Assembly: GCA_002007465.1 (NCBI GenBank)
Contig: LNAC01000008.1
Location: forward strand, 6,231,878-6,295,877
Reading direction: 5' to 3'
DNA from: Ailurus styani
Lineage: Eukaryota > Chordata > Mammalia > Carnivora > Ailuridae
Length of the DNA: 64,000 bases
The notes under the pieces are model-generated. The model did no database searches. It was not told the DNA's origin and saw nothing but the letters and a program-made list of their open reading frames with translations. A program made the translations under genes and the position numbers. Shown one piece after another: positions 12,936 through 24,835 of this stretch; the first letter of the stretch is position 1, and the number at the start of each line of letters is the position of its first letter.

Positions 12936-14289
12936 AACATTGAGTAAAACAAAAACTAAACAGAAACAAAGAAATGTTGTCCTTAAAAATCCTCAGAAAG
13001 ACTAAAAGAAAAACTTTTTTTGTACTCTGCTCACAACACTTTAAATAAAGGGAACGCCTTGTTTCCTCTCTTCACAGATACCAAATGTGTGGGAGTTTTC
13101 CCCCATGCCAACCAATTCTCCAGTGCTCTCCAGACATCAGCTTGGTGTCCTACAACCCAATTCTGACATTACCTGGAGTAAGCACAGACCCTACTGGTTA
13201 AGGGCTCAGTCTGTTAGGTTGCTTCCACTTCAGATACTAACTGCAAGCTGGGTTCAATAATTTGCTAAAACAGCTCATAAAACTTTGGAAAGTGAATTCT
13301 TACTAGATTACTGGTTAATTATAAAAGGATAGAACTCAGGAACAGCCAGATGAAAGAGATGCATGGGACAAGGTATGGGGGAAGGGGTGTGGAGATTCTA
13401 TGTCATCTTGGGATGTGCCACCCTCCCAGCAGCTAAATGTTTTCACCAACATGGAAGCTCTCTGAACCCCTTTGGTTAGGGTTTTTGAGGAGACTTTCTT
13501 ACAAAGTCGTGATTAATTAGATCGTTGGCTATTGGTGATTGAACTCAATCTCCAGCCCCACTCCTCTCCCAGAAGTTAAGGTGAGAAGGAGAACAAAGAA
13601 GTTATGTGAAGGGTTGGACAAAAAGTTCCAACCTTCTAATTCAGCGAATCGTGGTTTGTTTCCTGGCAATCATCACCCTATCTTTAGAGGTTTTCCAAAA
13701 GTCACCTCATTACCATGAACTTGTGTGTGGTTGAAAAGGGTTTGTTATGAATAACAAAAAATGCTCCTCTCAGTTTTATCATTCCTGAACTATTTAAGGA
13801 ATTGGGAACAAAACCCAAATCTTATAACAAAAGATACTTTCTTATCTTTCTTATCATTTAGGGAATTACAAGGGGTTTAGGATCTCTGACCAGAAGTGAG
13901 AGGAAGACCAAATATCTATATTCTTACTATACCACAATTTTGCAGAAGACAAACTGAACAATTTGTTGGTAAATGCAACATACTCTTTCAGGACCTTTGA
14001 GAATGGTTGTGTGGTTGGGGTGCTACTGGAAGCTGAGATGCAGCCCAGCCTCTGCTCATCAAGCTGAATACCAACTGTGGCTCCTTAGAAGAAATAGCTT
14101 TTTCTAATTTGCCTGAAGGTGCCCTATAGCTCTTCCACCAATATTTTCCTTCACTATTGGAAAAGATTTTTATTTTATTTTATTTTTCAGTTTTGTTTAA
14201 AATGAAGTAGCTGGTTTGGTTTGAGGATCTGTGTGGGACAAATTAGAGAGGCATCTTTATGTTGAGGTGTTCTTAAATGAAACTGGATA
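12936..14289. other. Intergenic, no gene seen
   Basis: No repeat family or coding signal that I can name. Composition is ordinary for the window. Confidence 0.45.
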
Positions 14290-14661
14290 ATCTTTGGTCT
14301 GTTAAATGTAAATATTTTCTTCTGCTCTGTTGCCTTTTAAATTGGCTTATTCTGTCTGATTGACTCCCTTTATTGTTATGATTTTATGTTTTAGTTAGTA
14401 AGGCCTCCCCTACCCCAAAGGAATAAAAATATCCTTCTATTTTTTTTCTAGTACTTATAGAGTTTTATTTTATACATTTCTGTATTTAAACCATCTGGAA
14501 TTTGTTTCTTATATATGGTATGGACAGCTGAACTTTATTTCTTTCCAATGTATAACCAATTTTCCCAACACCATTTATTGAATAACCCATCCTTTCTCAA
14601 CTGGTTTGAAATACCCCTCTTATTATATACTAAATCCCCTATATGCACATGAGTTTGTTTT
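14290..14661 (-). repeat. Old L1 (L1M class) 3' fragment, antisense
   Basis: 'ttaaaccatctggaatttg', 'ccaattttcccaacaccat' and 'ttattgaataacccatcc' are the reversed signature of old L1 3' ends. Confidence 0.75.
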
Positions 14662-14675
14662 GACGATTTCATTTC

Positions 14676-14887
14676 TTTTTTTTTTTTTTAAAGATTTTAT
14701 TTATTTATTTGACACAGAGAGAGAGAGAGATTACAAGTAGGCAGAAAGGCAGGCAGAGAGAGAGGGAGAGGAGGAAGCAGGCTCCCTGCGGAGCAGAGAG
14801 CCCGATGCGGGCCTCGATCCCAGGACCCTGGGATCATGACCTGAACCGAAGGCAGAGGCTTTAACCCACTGAGCCACCCAGGCGCCC
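14676..14887 (-). repeat. CAN-SINE with target-site duplication
   Basis: Full-length reversed SINE. Perfect 14-bp duplication GACGATTTCATTTC at 14662-14675 and 14888-14901. Confidence 0.95.
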
Positions 14888-14901
14888 GACGATTTCATTT
14901 C

Positions 14902-15330
14902 ATTTGCCTGCCCACTTCTGCACCGGTATCCCCCATTTTCATTATTTGTCACAAGCATGCTATAAAGGTGCCTACACAAGTTGTGTTTCCACAACGTCAG
15001 CTTTATTTAGTCATAAAGTAAGGTTAACATAATTGTAAAGCAGGTTCAGGATTTTGCGCTCAATGATTTTTCACTATGCATTTAACTTGGCTTCATACGC
15101 GGCACACAAAACAAAGCATACTAAGAAGTCACACAAAAACAAGATACAACAAGAGGTAAGAAATTAATGAATAAATATGAAGTCATCCCATGAGGGCTCC
15201 ATTTAGGTGAGGCCTTGATCTGGTCCAGGTCAACTCTAGGTGCCTACGGTTTATGATGTTCAAGCAGTGGATGGTCTCTGCTATGTTCGGAGATTAGTCA
15301 GTGCCTTTGTTGCAGTTGCCTCTTTAATTT
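14902..15330. other. Intergenic, no gene seen
   Basis: No feature recognised between two SINEs. Confidence 0.45.
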
Positions 15331-15542
15331 CTTTTTTTTTTAATTTGAGAGAAAGAGAATGTGGTGGAGTGAGAGCAATAGAGAAAGCACAAGGCGGGGG
15401 GGGGGCAAAGGGAGAGGTAGAAGCAGGCTCCCCACTAAACAGGGAGCCTGACATGGGACTCAATCCCAGTTCAGGGGGCTCAATCCCAGGACCCTGGGAT
15501 CATGAAGGCAGATGCTTAACCAACTGAGCCACCCAGGCACCC
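15331..15542 (-). repeat. Older CAN-SINE with internal duplication
   Basis: Reversed SINE with a G-run at about 15396-15405 and 'gagccacccaggcaccct' end. The segment around 'ctcaatcccag' occurs twice (about 15458-15469 and 15479-15490), a small internal tandem duplication. Confidence 0.85.
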
Positions 15543-16055
15543 TAGTATTCTCATTTTAAATATGAGGAACTTAAGGTTCAGATAGTTTGTGTAATTTGTC
15601 TGAGGCCAAATACTACCAGAAGTAAGCTCTGTCAGATACGTTTTCCATTATACCTTGTTATCAGTCTTTTGTTCTTCATTTTAAAAATATTAATCAGATG
15701 CTTTTCTGAATATTGGCTTTGATCTGGGGAGAAAGAAGAGCATGTGACCTAATTAAAGACTTCAGGAGAAAGGAAGATACATAATTGATGGGGTAAAATA
15801 CATTTAATGTGGTTAGTTATAATTTTGGCTTCCCAGTATGCAACTCTTTGTATTTTCTGAAATAACTCAGATCCTGCTTGAGAAGCCAAAGCAGGGAGAA
15901 ATATGCTCTTCTCACTCTCTGACACCTTGTGAATGAGCATGTGATCTAGGCTGAACCATATGCTGCCCTTTGGACATTTACGTCTGGTGGGAATGGTGCT
16001 TACATGGAGCTCATTGAGCAACGAGTGTTGGGTAGCCTCAGAAGTAGAGTATTCA

Positions 16056-16226
16056 GGGCGCCTGGGTGGCTCAGTGGGTTAAAGCCTCTGCCTTCGGCTC
16101 AGGTCATGATCTCAGCGTCCTGGGATCGAGGCCCGCATCGGGCTCTCTGCTCGGCAGGGAGCCTGCTTCCCCCTCTCTCTCTCTGCCTGCCTCTCTGCCT
16201 GCTTGTGATCTCTCTCTCTGTGTCAA

Positions 16227-16266
<40 letters not shown>
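16056..16266 (+). repeat. Young CAN-SINE with 39-base A tail
   Basis: Close to full length, from 'gggcgcctgggtggctcag' to an uninterrupted A run at 16229-16267. Perfect 16-bp duplication AGAAGTAGAGTATTCA at 16040-16055 and 16267-16282. The pure tail suggests recent insertion. Confidence 0.96.
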
Positions 16267-16269
<3 letters not shown>

Positions 16270-16282
16270 AGTAGAGTATTCA

Positions 16283-16799
16283 TGTCAGCAGAATAATGGA
16301 TGCACCTTGGATTCTGCCCAAGCCTGGATTCCCATCTCTTCATCAATTATGGAAGCCACTGATGCACTTTCAATAAAATTCCTTGTTCCTTTATCATTAT
16401 AATTGTTCTTATTTCTTGCAACTAAGAATCTTGACTACTATAGAGATCCAAGTCTGAAGGGGTATAGGCCAGAGACCCTCAGGGAAATGGGGACACTGGG
16501 ATTGACTTTCTGCCTTGGTTGGGACCAAAGTTGGTGAAAATCCAGCTGGCATTAAGGTATGGGCATTGGAAACAGCTAGTGAAAGTATCACCTGTAGTCA
16601 CTGGTAATAAAATGTTATTATGTTCTCTGGGATTTATAACACTTTGGTTTTAAACATGTAATATAATGGTGTGTTATTTAGTCTTAATCCCTGTCCTAAA
16701 GGTATTAGTTAACATTTAAAATACCCCAATCAGGAATACACCCTCCGGGGGTGAGTTAACTTTGGAAGAACTTAGTTAAGAGCTTTACTCTAAAAAATT
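16283..16799. other. Intergenic, no gene seen
   Basis: Unrecognised sequence. Possibly part of an old element interrupted by the young SINE, but I cannot assign it. Confidence 0.4.
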
Positions 16800-16975
16800 A
16801 TCCATTTTCCCCTACAACACCACATTTATCATGTATTAAATGATGTTATATTTATGAATCTATTACTATACTTTGTATTCTATTCTATTAATACATTTGT
16901 CTATTTTGTACCAATACCACAGTTTTTTTTTGAAAAAAAATGATTGGTGGTTTGATATGTAATAGAAAACTAACC
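16800..16975 (-). repeat. Old L1 fragment, antisense
   Basis: 'ttctattctattaatacat' and 'ttgtaccaataccacagt' match the reversed old L1 3' region that normally follows the block seen at 14290-14661. Confidence 0.6.
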
Positions 16976-17065
16976 TTGTCTTGTTTTAATTTAGGGTGGA
17001 TTGAACTGGTCCTGGCAGTCAGATTCTGGTTCCACAGTGGGTAGAAGAGAGAAATCACACCTCTT

Positions 17066-17265
17066 TTTTTTTTTTTTAAGATTTTATTTATTTATTTGAC
17101 AAAGAGAGACACAGCAAGACAGGGAACACAAGAAGGGGGAGTGGGAGAGGGAGAAGCAAGCTTCTCGCCGAGCAGGGAGCCCGATGTGGGGCTCCATTCC
17201 AGGCCCTGAGATCATGACCTGAGCTGAAGGCAGTTGCTAAATGACTGAGCCATGCAGGTGCCCCA
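17066..17265 (-). repeat. CAN-SINE with target-site duplication
   Basis: Reversed SINE ending 'gactgagccatgcaggtgcc'. Perfect 16-bp duplication AGAAATCACACCTCTT at 17050-17065 and 17266-17281. Confidence 0.95.
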
Positions 17266-17869
17266 AGAAATCACACCTCTTATAAAATGTCGTCAAAGAT
17301 TAGCCCTGCAGAGATGTGCTGCGTCTAATGATGGCCCCCGGACTTGCATACAGTATTCCAGACATGACCAAGGCAAACTAAGAGACTTTTTACCTCCTAT
17401 GCCCAGGGTTCTGTTTGTGTAGATTTCTATCAGTATAACTCCTATCTTTAGGGACTGACTCTTCCTCCATTTAAACACGCGCTTTGTAGCTGATGAAGAG
17501 TATTGGGTATTTTATGAGTGTAAACTGATATACGGTCAGATCTCCCCCATCCTCCCCTGTGCAGTTAAAAATCATTAATTTATACTTTATTATAATAATA
17601 GATATAAGATGAGAAAAAATCATACAATAGCCTAACAGAGATTGCTTTCATTTTTCTGTTTTTGTGCAATTCTTCTTCATAATTCTTGTTCAAAATATAC
17701 ATAAGCACATCTAACTTTGTAACTATACTCCTAGAATAGGAAATAATTAATCTTATGTTTTTATCTTGTACTGTAAGATCTTTTCCTGTTGCTATATTGT
17801 CTTTAACACCCCTTCCTTTGAAAACTTCCTCTCTTTTTAAAAGCTGCACAGTGTGGTTGACATACATAT

Positions 17870-18115
17870 CAAATTACTAAATATTATCATTGTTGTTGCA
17901 TCTTTGTCTCCAGGTTTTTGCTATTATAAGTAGTGCTGTCATGAGCCTCTTTTTGCATTTGGCATTTTCCTCTTTTTTAGATTTTTTTTCCCCAGGGTAA
18001 AGCCCTAGGAATGGAGTTATTGTTCAAAGAGGAAAAATACTTTATGAGTGTTGAAACATATGTCCAGTAACTTTCCAACATTATGCCAGTTTATGAAATA
18101 CAAATGGGTCATGTT
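17870..18115 (-). repeat. Old L1ME-like 3' end, antisense
   Basis: 'tttttgctattataagtagt' then 'ctaggaatggagttattg' is the reversed signature of L1ME-type 3' ends. Confidence 0.55.
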
Positions 18116-18999
18116 TACTGCAAACTTATAAACACTAGCTATTATTATCATTGGACATTTTTGAGAGGTTAGTTCTTACCCCCTCTGAAATCCAGACTTT
18201 ATATTTATTCCTATTATATTTTATCCTCTTAGTTTTAACTAGTTATTTCAGTCTGTCAAGATGTTTTTGAAATTTTCTGTTATTTCTGTTGTTTCTGTTA
18301 TTTAACTCATTAGCTGTCATTCCTAACTTTGTGCCAATTGTCGCTCCAGTAAGGTACAGCTTTAGTATCTTCATTCAAGTAACTACCAAATCACTATCTA
18401 GAACACAGTTCAAACTGATGCATTTTAACTTACCCCTAAGGACCTTATTCAAGGGAAAGATTAGCCCATTAATCAACTATTGTTAGAGACCAGTGTTGAA
18501 CCAGTCTTCATATCTCCTTTAAGCTATCCCATAGGCTCTACTCAAACCAATCCAATGTAATTAAATCTATTTCTTGTGATTTAAGCTCTAAATGCCATAA
18601 TATGTACTAGGCAGCAGAAAGTCTGCCAAATAACTTGTTGTCATTGAGGTTCATCAGACATTCCTGGTTTTACCAATTGAGTAACTTTGTTAAAAAAGGG
18701 AAATGTGGTTGGTGTGGTATGAATTGTTGTTAGTGGATTTATGTTGTCCTATAGTGGAAGAGCTCGCTGCTCTGCCAGAAGAGGGGGGTGGCAATAAACC
18801 AAGGGATTAAGCAACAACAAAACCAGGGGTGGGCAAGTGGGGTGGAACTGAGAAGCTGTTGCTTAAGCACGCACAAGAGGGGCTAAACCAGAAGTAGTTA
18901 GTAAGCATGGTGGAATCATTGCAGGGAAATTTAGGTCAGAGGTTGGGGTGGAAATGAAAACTAATATTCCAGAAGTTCACAAACTTACAGTCTAGTCTT
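18116..18999. other. Intergenic, no gene seen
   Basis: No recognised repeat or coding signal. Confidence 0.4.
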
Positions 19000-20286
19000 A
19001 CAGTCCAGTTGTGGGAAAAAGACATGAAAGTAAACAAACAAAACTTTCTAAGGAGATAAAGTATTTTTCCCTATTCTTCCCACTAAGTATGACTAAAACC
19101 CTTATCGTCATATATAAAATAAACATAAGGAAACTCTCAAAGGTGGCGAGAAGTCAGACAAGCTTGAGACATCAAGACTTGCAAGGAACAATACAGTGGT
19201 GAGTTCACCGACTTTTCTTTGTGTCTCATATATCCCTGGGTGCTGGAGAAGCTAGAAACCTGGAAATGACAACAAATAGGGACAAAAAATAACTCCAACA
19301 AAAGCTGGCTCTCTCTAGCCAAAGGACTAGAAAGACAAAAAAAAAATCCCCAAGAAACAAAAAACAAACAAAAAATCTTTTATGCATTAAACACTCTACT
19401 CCAGCCAAACATCACAGAAAAAGCTGTGGCCCCAACCCCACCCATGCTACCAAAGGTCAGTGGGGACCACAAACTTTCACCTTCCACAGGGTGTAATGAG
19501 ACTGTCCAAACTTCTCCCTTCCTCCCAAGCTGGTATCGTGTCAGAGAAGGTCAGATAGAAAGCAGGGACTTTCATCCCCACCAGGTGGTAATGAGGCTCA
19601 TCCCCTCCTCCCTGCAGGGTCAGTGGAGACTATGTGAAGAGCCTGGACTTCAACTCCCACCCGGCACTAAAACAACCATCCCTCCCTCCCCCTCCCCTTG
19701 GAGTGGTGTCAGAGGAGAGCTCATGGGAATGCAGGAATTTACCACCATCCATCAGTAACAAAGTCCAGTGGTAATGTGGTGTCAGTGGAGACTGCCTGGG
19801 AGAACAGTAATGGGGCACACCCACCGCTCCCATCCAGAATGGTATTAACTGAAACCTAGTAGGAACTTCCAGTTCCACCTAGAAGTATGAGTCTCTCTTC
19901 CCCCTTGAGTGTCAATGGAGACCAGGAAAATCTGGACTTCTAGCCCTGCCTGACAGTAATAAGGCAGCACTCTTTTCTACCAGAGCAGTGTCAAAGTAAA
20001 CAGCTAAAACAGAGGGTTTAAATAAGATCCAGAGTCTTATATTATGCTACTTAAAATGTCCAGCTTTCACTAGATGGTCATTTGTCATACCACAAACCAG
20101 TAAAATCTCAACTTAATTGAAAAAAAAAAAAGATCAATAGCTTCCAACACCAAAATGGCAGTGTGTTAGAAATACAAATATTTATAAAAGGCCATCATAT
20201 AAAGGCTTCAAGGAGCAATTATGAACACACTTGAAGAGTCTGAATAAATCCAACATCTAAGCAAAGACATAGAAAGTCTCAGCAAA

Positions 20287-20431
20287 GAGAAGCACCTGGG
20301 TGGCTCAGTTGGTTAAGCATCTGCCTTCAGCTCAGGTCATGATCTCAGGGTCCTGGGATCATGCCCCACATTGGGCTCCCTGCTCAGCCAGGAGTCTGCT
20401 TCTCCCTCTCCCTCTGCCCCTCCCCACTGGT

Positions 20432-20482
<51 letters not shown>

Positions 20483-20591
20483 AAGTAAATAAATAANGGG
20501 AGTCTGCTTCTCCCTCTCCCTCTGCCCCTCCCCACTGGTTGTGCTCTCTCTCTCTCTCTCTCAAATAAGTAAATAAATAAAATCTTTAAAA
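20287..20591 (+). repeat. CAN-SINE with a repeated 3' half joined at a single N
   Basis: Head 'gcacctgggtggctcagttg', then a (TC)n run and A-rich tail. At the N at 20497 the 3' half ('agtctgcttctccctctccc' through the tail) starts again. Target duplication AGAAAGTCTCAGCAAA at 20271-20286 and 20592-20607 brackets the whole. The repeat at an N points to an assembly join. Confidence 0.9.
20497..20497. other. Ambiguous base at repeat junction
   Basis: Single N exactly between two copies of the SINE 3' half. Confidence 0.95.
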
Positions 20592-21180
20592 AGAAAGTCT
20601 CAGCAAAAAAATAGAATATATAGAGAAGAACCACCTGACAATTCCAGAACTCAAAAATATAACAACCACAAAATCTTGCTGGAGGGGCTCAAAAGCATAA
20701 TGGAAGGAAGAGAGAAAAAAGAACAATCAGTGAACCTGAAGAATGAACAACAGGAATGACCTATACTGAACAACAAAGAGAAAAAAGATTGAGGAAAAAA
20801 AAAAAAAAGAACAGCCCTTCAGGAACTGTGGGGAGGAAAAAATCTAACATTCACAGCATCAGAGTCCCAAAAGGAGTGGATAAAGAAGATGAAGCTGAAA
20901 AAAGTACTCAAAAAAAATAATGAATAATGGGTGAAAGCTTTATAAACTTGGCTAAAGACCTAGTTTGAAATCCACAGATTCAAGAAGCTGAGAAAATTGC
21001 AAACAAGATAATCGCCCCAAAATCCACACCAAGGCACATCATTGTCAAACTTCCGAAATTTAAAGACAAAATATCTTGAAAGTAGCTTAACTTATGGGGG
21101 CAAACAACTAGAGTGATAGTGAATTTCTCATCAGAAATCATAAAGGTCCAAATGAGTGGCATGACATTTTTGAGGGCTAA

Positions 21181-21211
21181 AAACAAAACAAACAAACAAA
21201 CAAACAAACAA
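21181..21211 (+). repeat. (AAAC)n microsatellite
   Basis: Tandem AAAC/CAAA units inside the ancient L1. Confidence 0.9.
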
Positions 21212-21696
21212 GAAAGCAAACAATCCTCTATTAATTCAGAATCTTATATCCAGTGGAAATATCCTTCAGTAATGAAGGAAAAGTCAAGACATATGATGAG
21301 TGATAAGACAGAGAATTTGTTACCAGCAGACCATTGTAAGAGAATGACTAAAGGAAATTCCCTAAACAGAGAGGAAATAATAAAATAAGAAATCTTAGAA
21401 CATTGAAAAGAGGGCAAGAGCAATGACAAGAGTAAAAATATGGGTAAGAACAATACATTTCCCTTCTAATCTTGAGTTTACTAAATGGTGTTTGATGCTC
21501 ACAGCAGAAATTGTAACACTGTTGGATATGGTTTGAAATAATATGTAGAGGAAATATTTAAGACAATTTAAATATAAATGGGAAAGGATAAAAGGAAGTA
21601 AAAGGAAGTTTCTACAGGTCATTTGAACTGGTGAAATGTCATTACCAGTAAACTGTGCTGTTATGCATATATCATGTAGTAACTAGAATGACCACC

Positions 21697-21705
21697 AAAC
21701 AAAAC

Positions 21706-21730
<25 letters not shown>
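21697..21730 (+). repeat. (AAAAC)n microsatellite
   Basis: Six to seven AAAAC units inside the ancient L1; a shorter run recurs at about 23886-23905. Confidence 0.9.
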
Positions 21731-21737
<7 letters not shown>

Positions 21738-24641
21738 ACTATACAAAAAGAGATAACTTCAAAGGCACCATGGCTAAATCAAAGTGGAATTCTAGAAAAA
21801 TGTACAAATGTCTCACAGAAAGGCAGGATAAGAAAATAGAGAAATGAGAAACAGATAGAAAAAATAGAAAATAAAAATAAATCGCAGGCATAATGCATTA
21901 ATAATTACATTAAATGTAAGTGGTGTAAACATACCTACTAAAATACAAAGATAGCCATGATGGATTAAAAAATATGACCCAACTATCTGCTCTCCTAAGA
22001 ATCTCACTTCAAATACAACAATATATGTAGATTGAAAGTAAAAGGATGGGAAAATATATATCATGCAAACATCAACCAAAAGATGCAATAATGGCTATCT
22101 TAATATCAGTCAAAGCAAAGTTCAGAGAAAGAAAATTAACAAGGACAAAGAGGGACATTAACAGGGACAGAGAGGACAGAATGATAAAAGGGACACTCCA
22201 CCAAGAAGACACAGAAATCCTAAATGTGTATGGACCAAATCAGAGCCCCAAAATTAGAGAAGCAAAGACCAAAAGAAGTAAAAGGAGAAATAGATCAATC
22301 TACAATTATAGTTGGAGACTTCAATGTCCTTCTCTCAACAACTGATAGGACAATCAGACAAAATATCAGCAGGGTTATAGAAGAACTTAATAACACTATT
22401 CACTACCAAGATCCAATTGACATTTAAAGAACACTCCACTGAACAACTGTAGAATACACTTCTTTTTTTAAACATCCACTGGGCACATATAAAGTTAGAT
22501 ATGTCCTAGGCCATAAAACAAATCTCAAAAAATTTAAAAGAGTTGAAATAAAACAGGATGTGTTCCCAGACCACAGTGGAATCAAAATAGGAAGATAACG
22601 GGAAAATCAGCAAATATTTGGAAACTAAGCAATACACTTTCACAAAATGCATGTATCAAAAAGGAAGTCTCAAGGAAAATTTTAAAAATACATTAAACTA
22701 CAGGAAAAAAGGAACACAACATATCGAAATCTGTGGGACACAGCAAAAGGAGTCCCAAGAGAGAAATCTATAGAACTAAATGCTTATATTAGAAGAGGAG
22801 AAATCGCATATTAATTATCTAAGCTCCCACCACAAGAAGCTAGAAAAACAAAAGTTAAATAAACCCAAAGTGAGAAGAAATACATAAAAATAAGGGTAAA
22901 TATCAAAGAAATTGAAAAGAGAAAAACAATAAAGAAAATCATTGAGACAGAAGCTAGTTCTTCTAAAAGATCAATACCATTGACAACCTGCAGTAAGACT
23001 AACAAAGAGTAAACATGGTACAGAAAATTCTACAAACATCAATTTCATCACTGAGATAAAATGGACCAATTCCTTCAAAAGCACAAACTATCACAATTCA
23101 CCCAATATGAAATCGATAATTTGAATATCCAAATAGCTATTAAGGAAATTGAATTAATAATTTAAAAAGTTTCCTCCAAAAGAAATTTCCAGGTCCATAT
23201 GATTTCAGTGGAGAATTAAAACCAATTCTATGCACTCTGTCAAAAAACAGAAAAGGGGGGAACACTTATAATCTTATATTGCTAAAATTACCTTTATACA
23301 AAACCAGGAAAACTCAATACAATAAAAGGTAACTACAGACCAATATCTCTAAGGATGATAGACTTAAAAAATCCTTGACAAAATATTAACAAATAGAGTT
23401 CAGCAATATATGAAAACAATTATACATCATGACTAAGTGGGGTTTATTGCAGGGACACAAATTTGGCTTAACTATTTGAAAATCAATCAATGTAACCCAC
23501 TATATTAACAAGCTAAAAAAATCACATGACCATATCAATGGATTCAGAAAAGCATTTAACAAAATTCAACATGCATATGTGGAAAAAAATCTCAGGAAAC
23601 CAGGAATAGGGTAAAACTTCTTCAACCAATGAAGAGCTACTACAAAAAACCTACAGCTAGTACCATACTTAATGGTAAATGGCTTAATGCTTTTCCAATA
23701 AAGTCAGGAACAGAGGCAAGAATGCCCACTTTTACCACTCTTATTCAACATTGCACTGAATCTTTTACCCAATGTAATAAGGCAAGAAAAGGAAATTAAA
23801 AATATACTGATCCAAAAATAAGAAATAAACTGCCCTATTTTCCAATGATTTGATTGTGTACATAGAAAATCTTAAGGAATCTAAGCAAAACAAAACAAAA
23901 CAAAAAAACCCCACCTAGAAGTAATAAGGGAATTCAACAAGGTTGCAGGATACCAGATATGCAAATAAAATTCAACCATGTTTCTACATTCTACATAACA
24001 ATGAACATATGGACACAAAAATTAAAGGTACAATACAATTTTACAATTGTTCAAAAATGAAATATTTAGGCATAAGTAACAAAACTTGCCCAGGATGTAT
24101 ATGTTGAAAACTATAAAATGCTGATGAAAGAGATCAAAAAAGATCTTCATAAATGAAAAGATTTACTGGCTTCATGGATTAGAAGGCTCAACACCGTAAT
24201 GACCTCAATTATCCCCTAAATGCCATACAGGCTTAAAGCAATTCCTTTAAAATCCCAGTTGGGTTTATTGTAGATATGAATGAGATTATCCTATACTTTA
24301 TATGGAAAAATAAAGGAACTAGAATAGCTATAAGGAAAGATGAACTAGAATAGCTATATCAATTTTGAAAATGAAGAATGAAGTGGGAAGAATTCATCTG
24401 ATTTCAAGACCTGCATCACTACAGTATCAATGTTATATGGAATTAGTAGTGATATAGTTAAATAGATAAATGACACAGAATAAAGAATCCAGAAATAGAC
24501 CCACATAAATATAACCAACTGATTGTCAGCAAAGGCACAAAAGCAATTCAATGGAGGAAGAATAAACTTTTCAAAGAATAATGCTCAAATAGTTTTGCCC
24601 ACACACAAAAGGACCTTTATATCTTATATAAAAATCAACTC

Positions 24642-24835
24642 GGGCGCCTGGGTGGCTCAGTGGGTTAAAGCCTCTGCCTTCGGCTCAGGTCATGATCTCA
24701 GGGTCCTTGGGATCGAGCCCCGCATCGGGCTCTCTGCTCGGCGGAGAGCCTGCTTCCTCCTCTCTCTCTGCCTGTCTCTCTGCCTACTTGTGATCTCTCT
24801 CTCTGTCAAATAAATAAATAAAATCTTAAAAAAAA
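24642..24835 (+). repeat. CAN-SINE inside L1, with target-site duplication
   Basis: 'gggcgcctgggtggctcag' head with the GTGGGTTAAAGC form. Perfect 12-bp duplication AAAAATCAACTC at 24630-24641 and 24836-24847. Confidence 0.95.

Noticed and set aside
22046..22427. Short frames resembling endonuclease sequence
   Set aside because: Pieces of the decayed ancient L1 ORF2, broken by stops and shifts; not a host gene.
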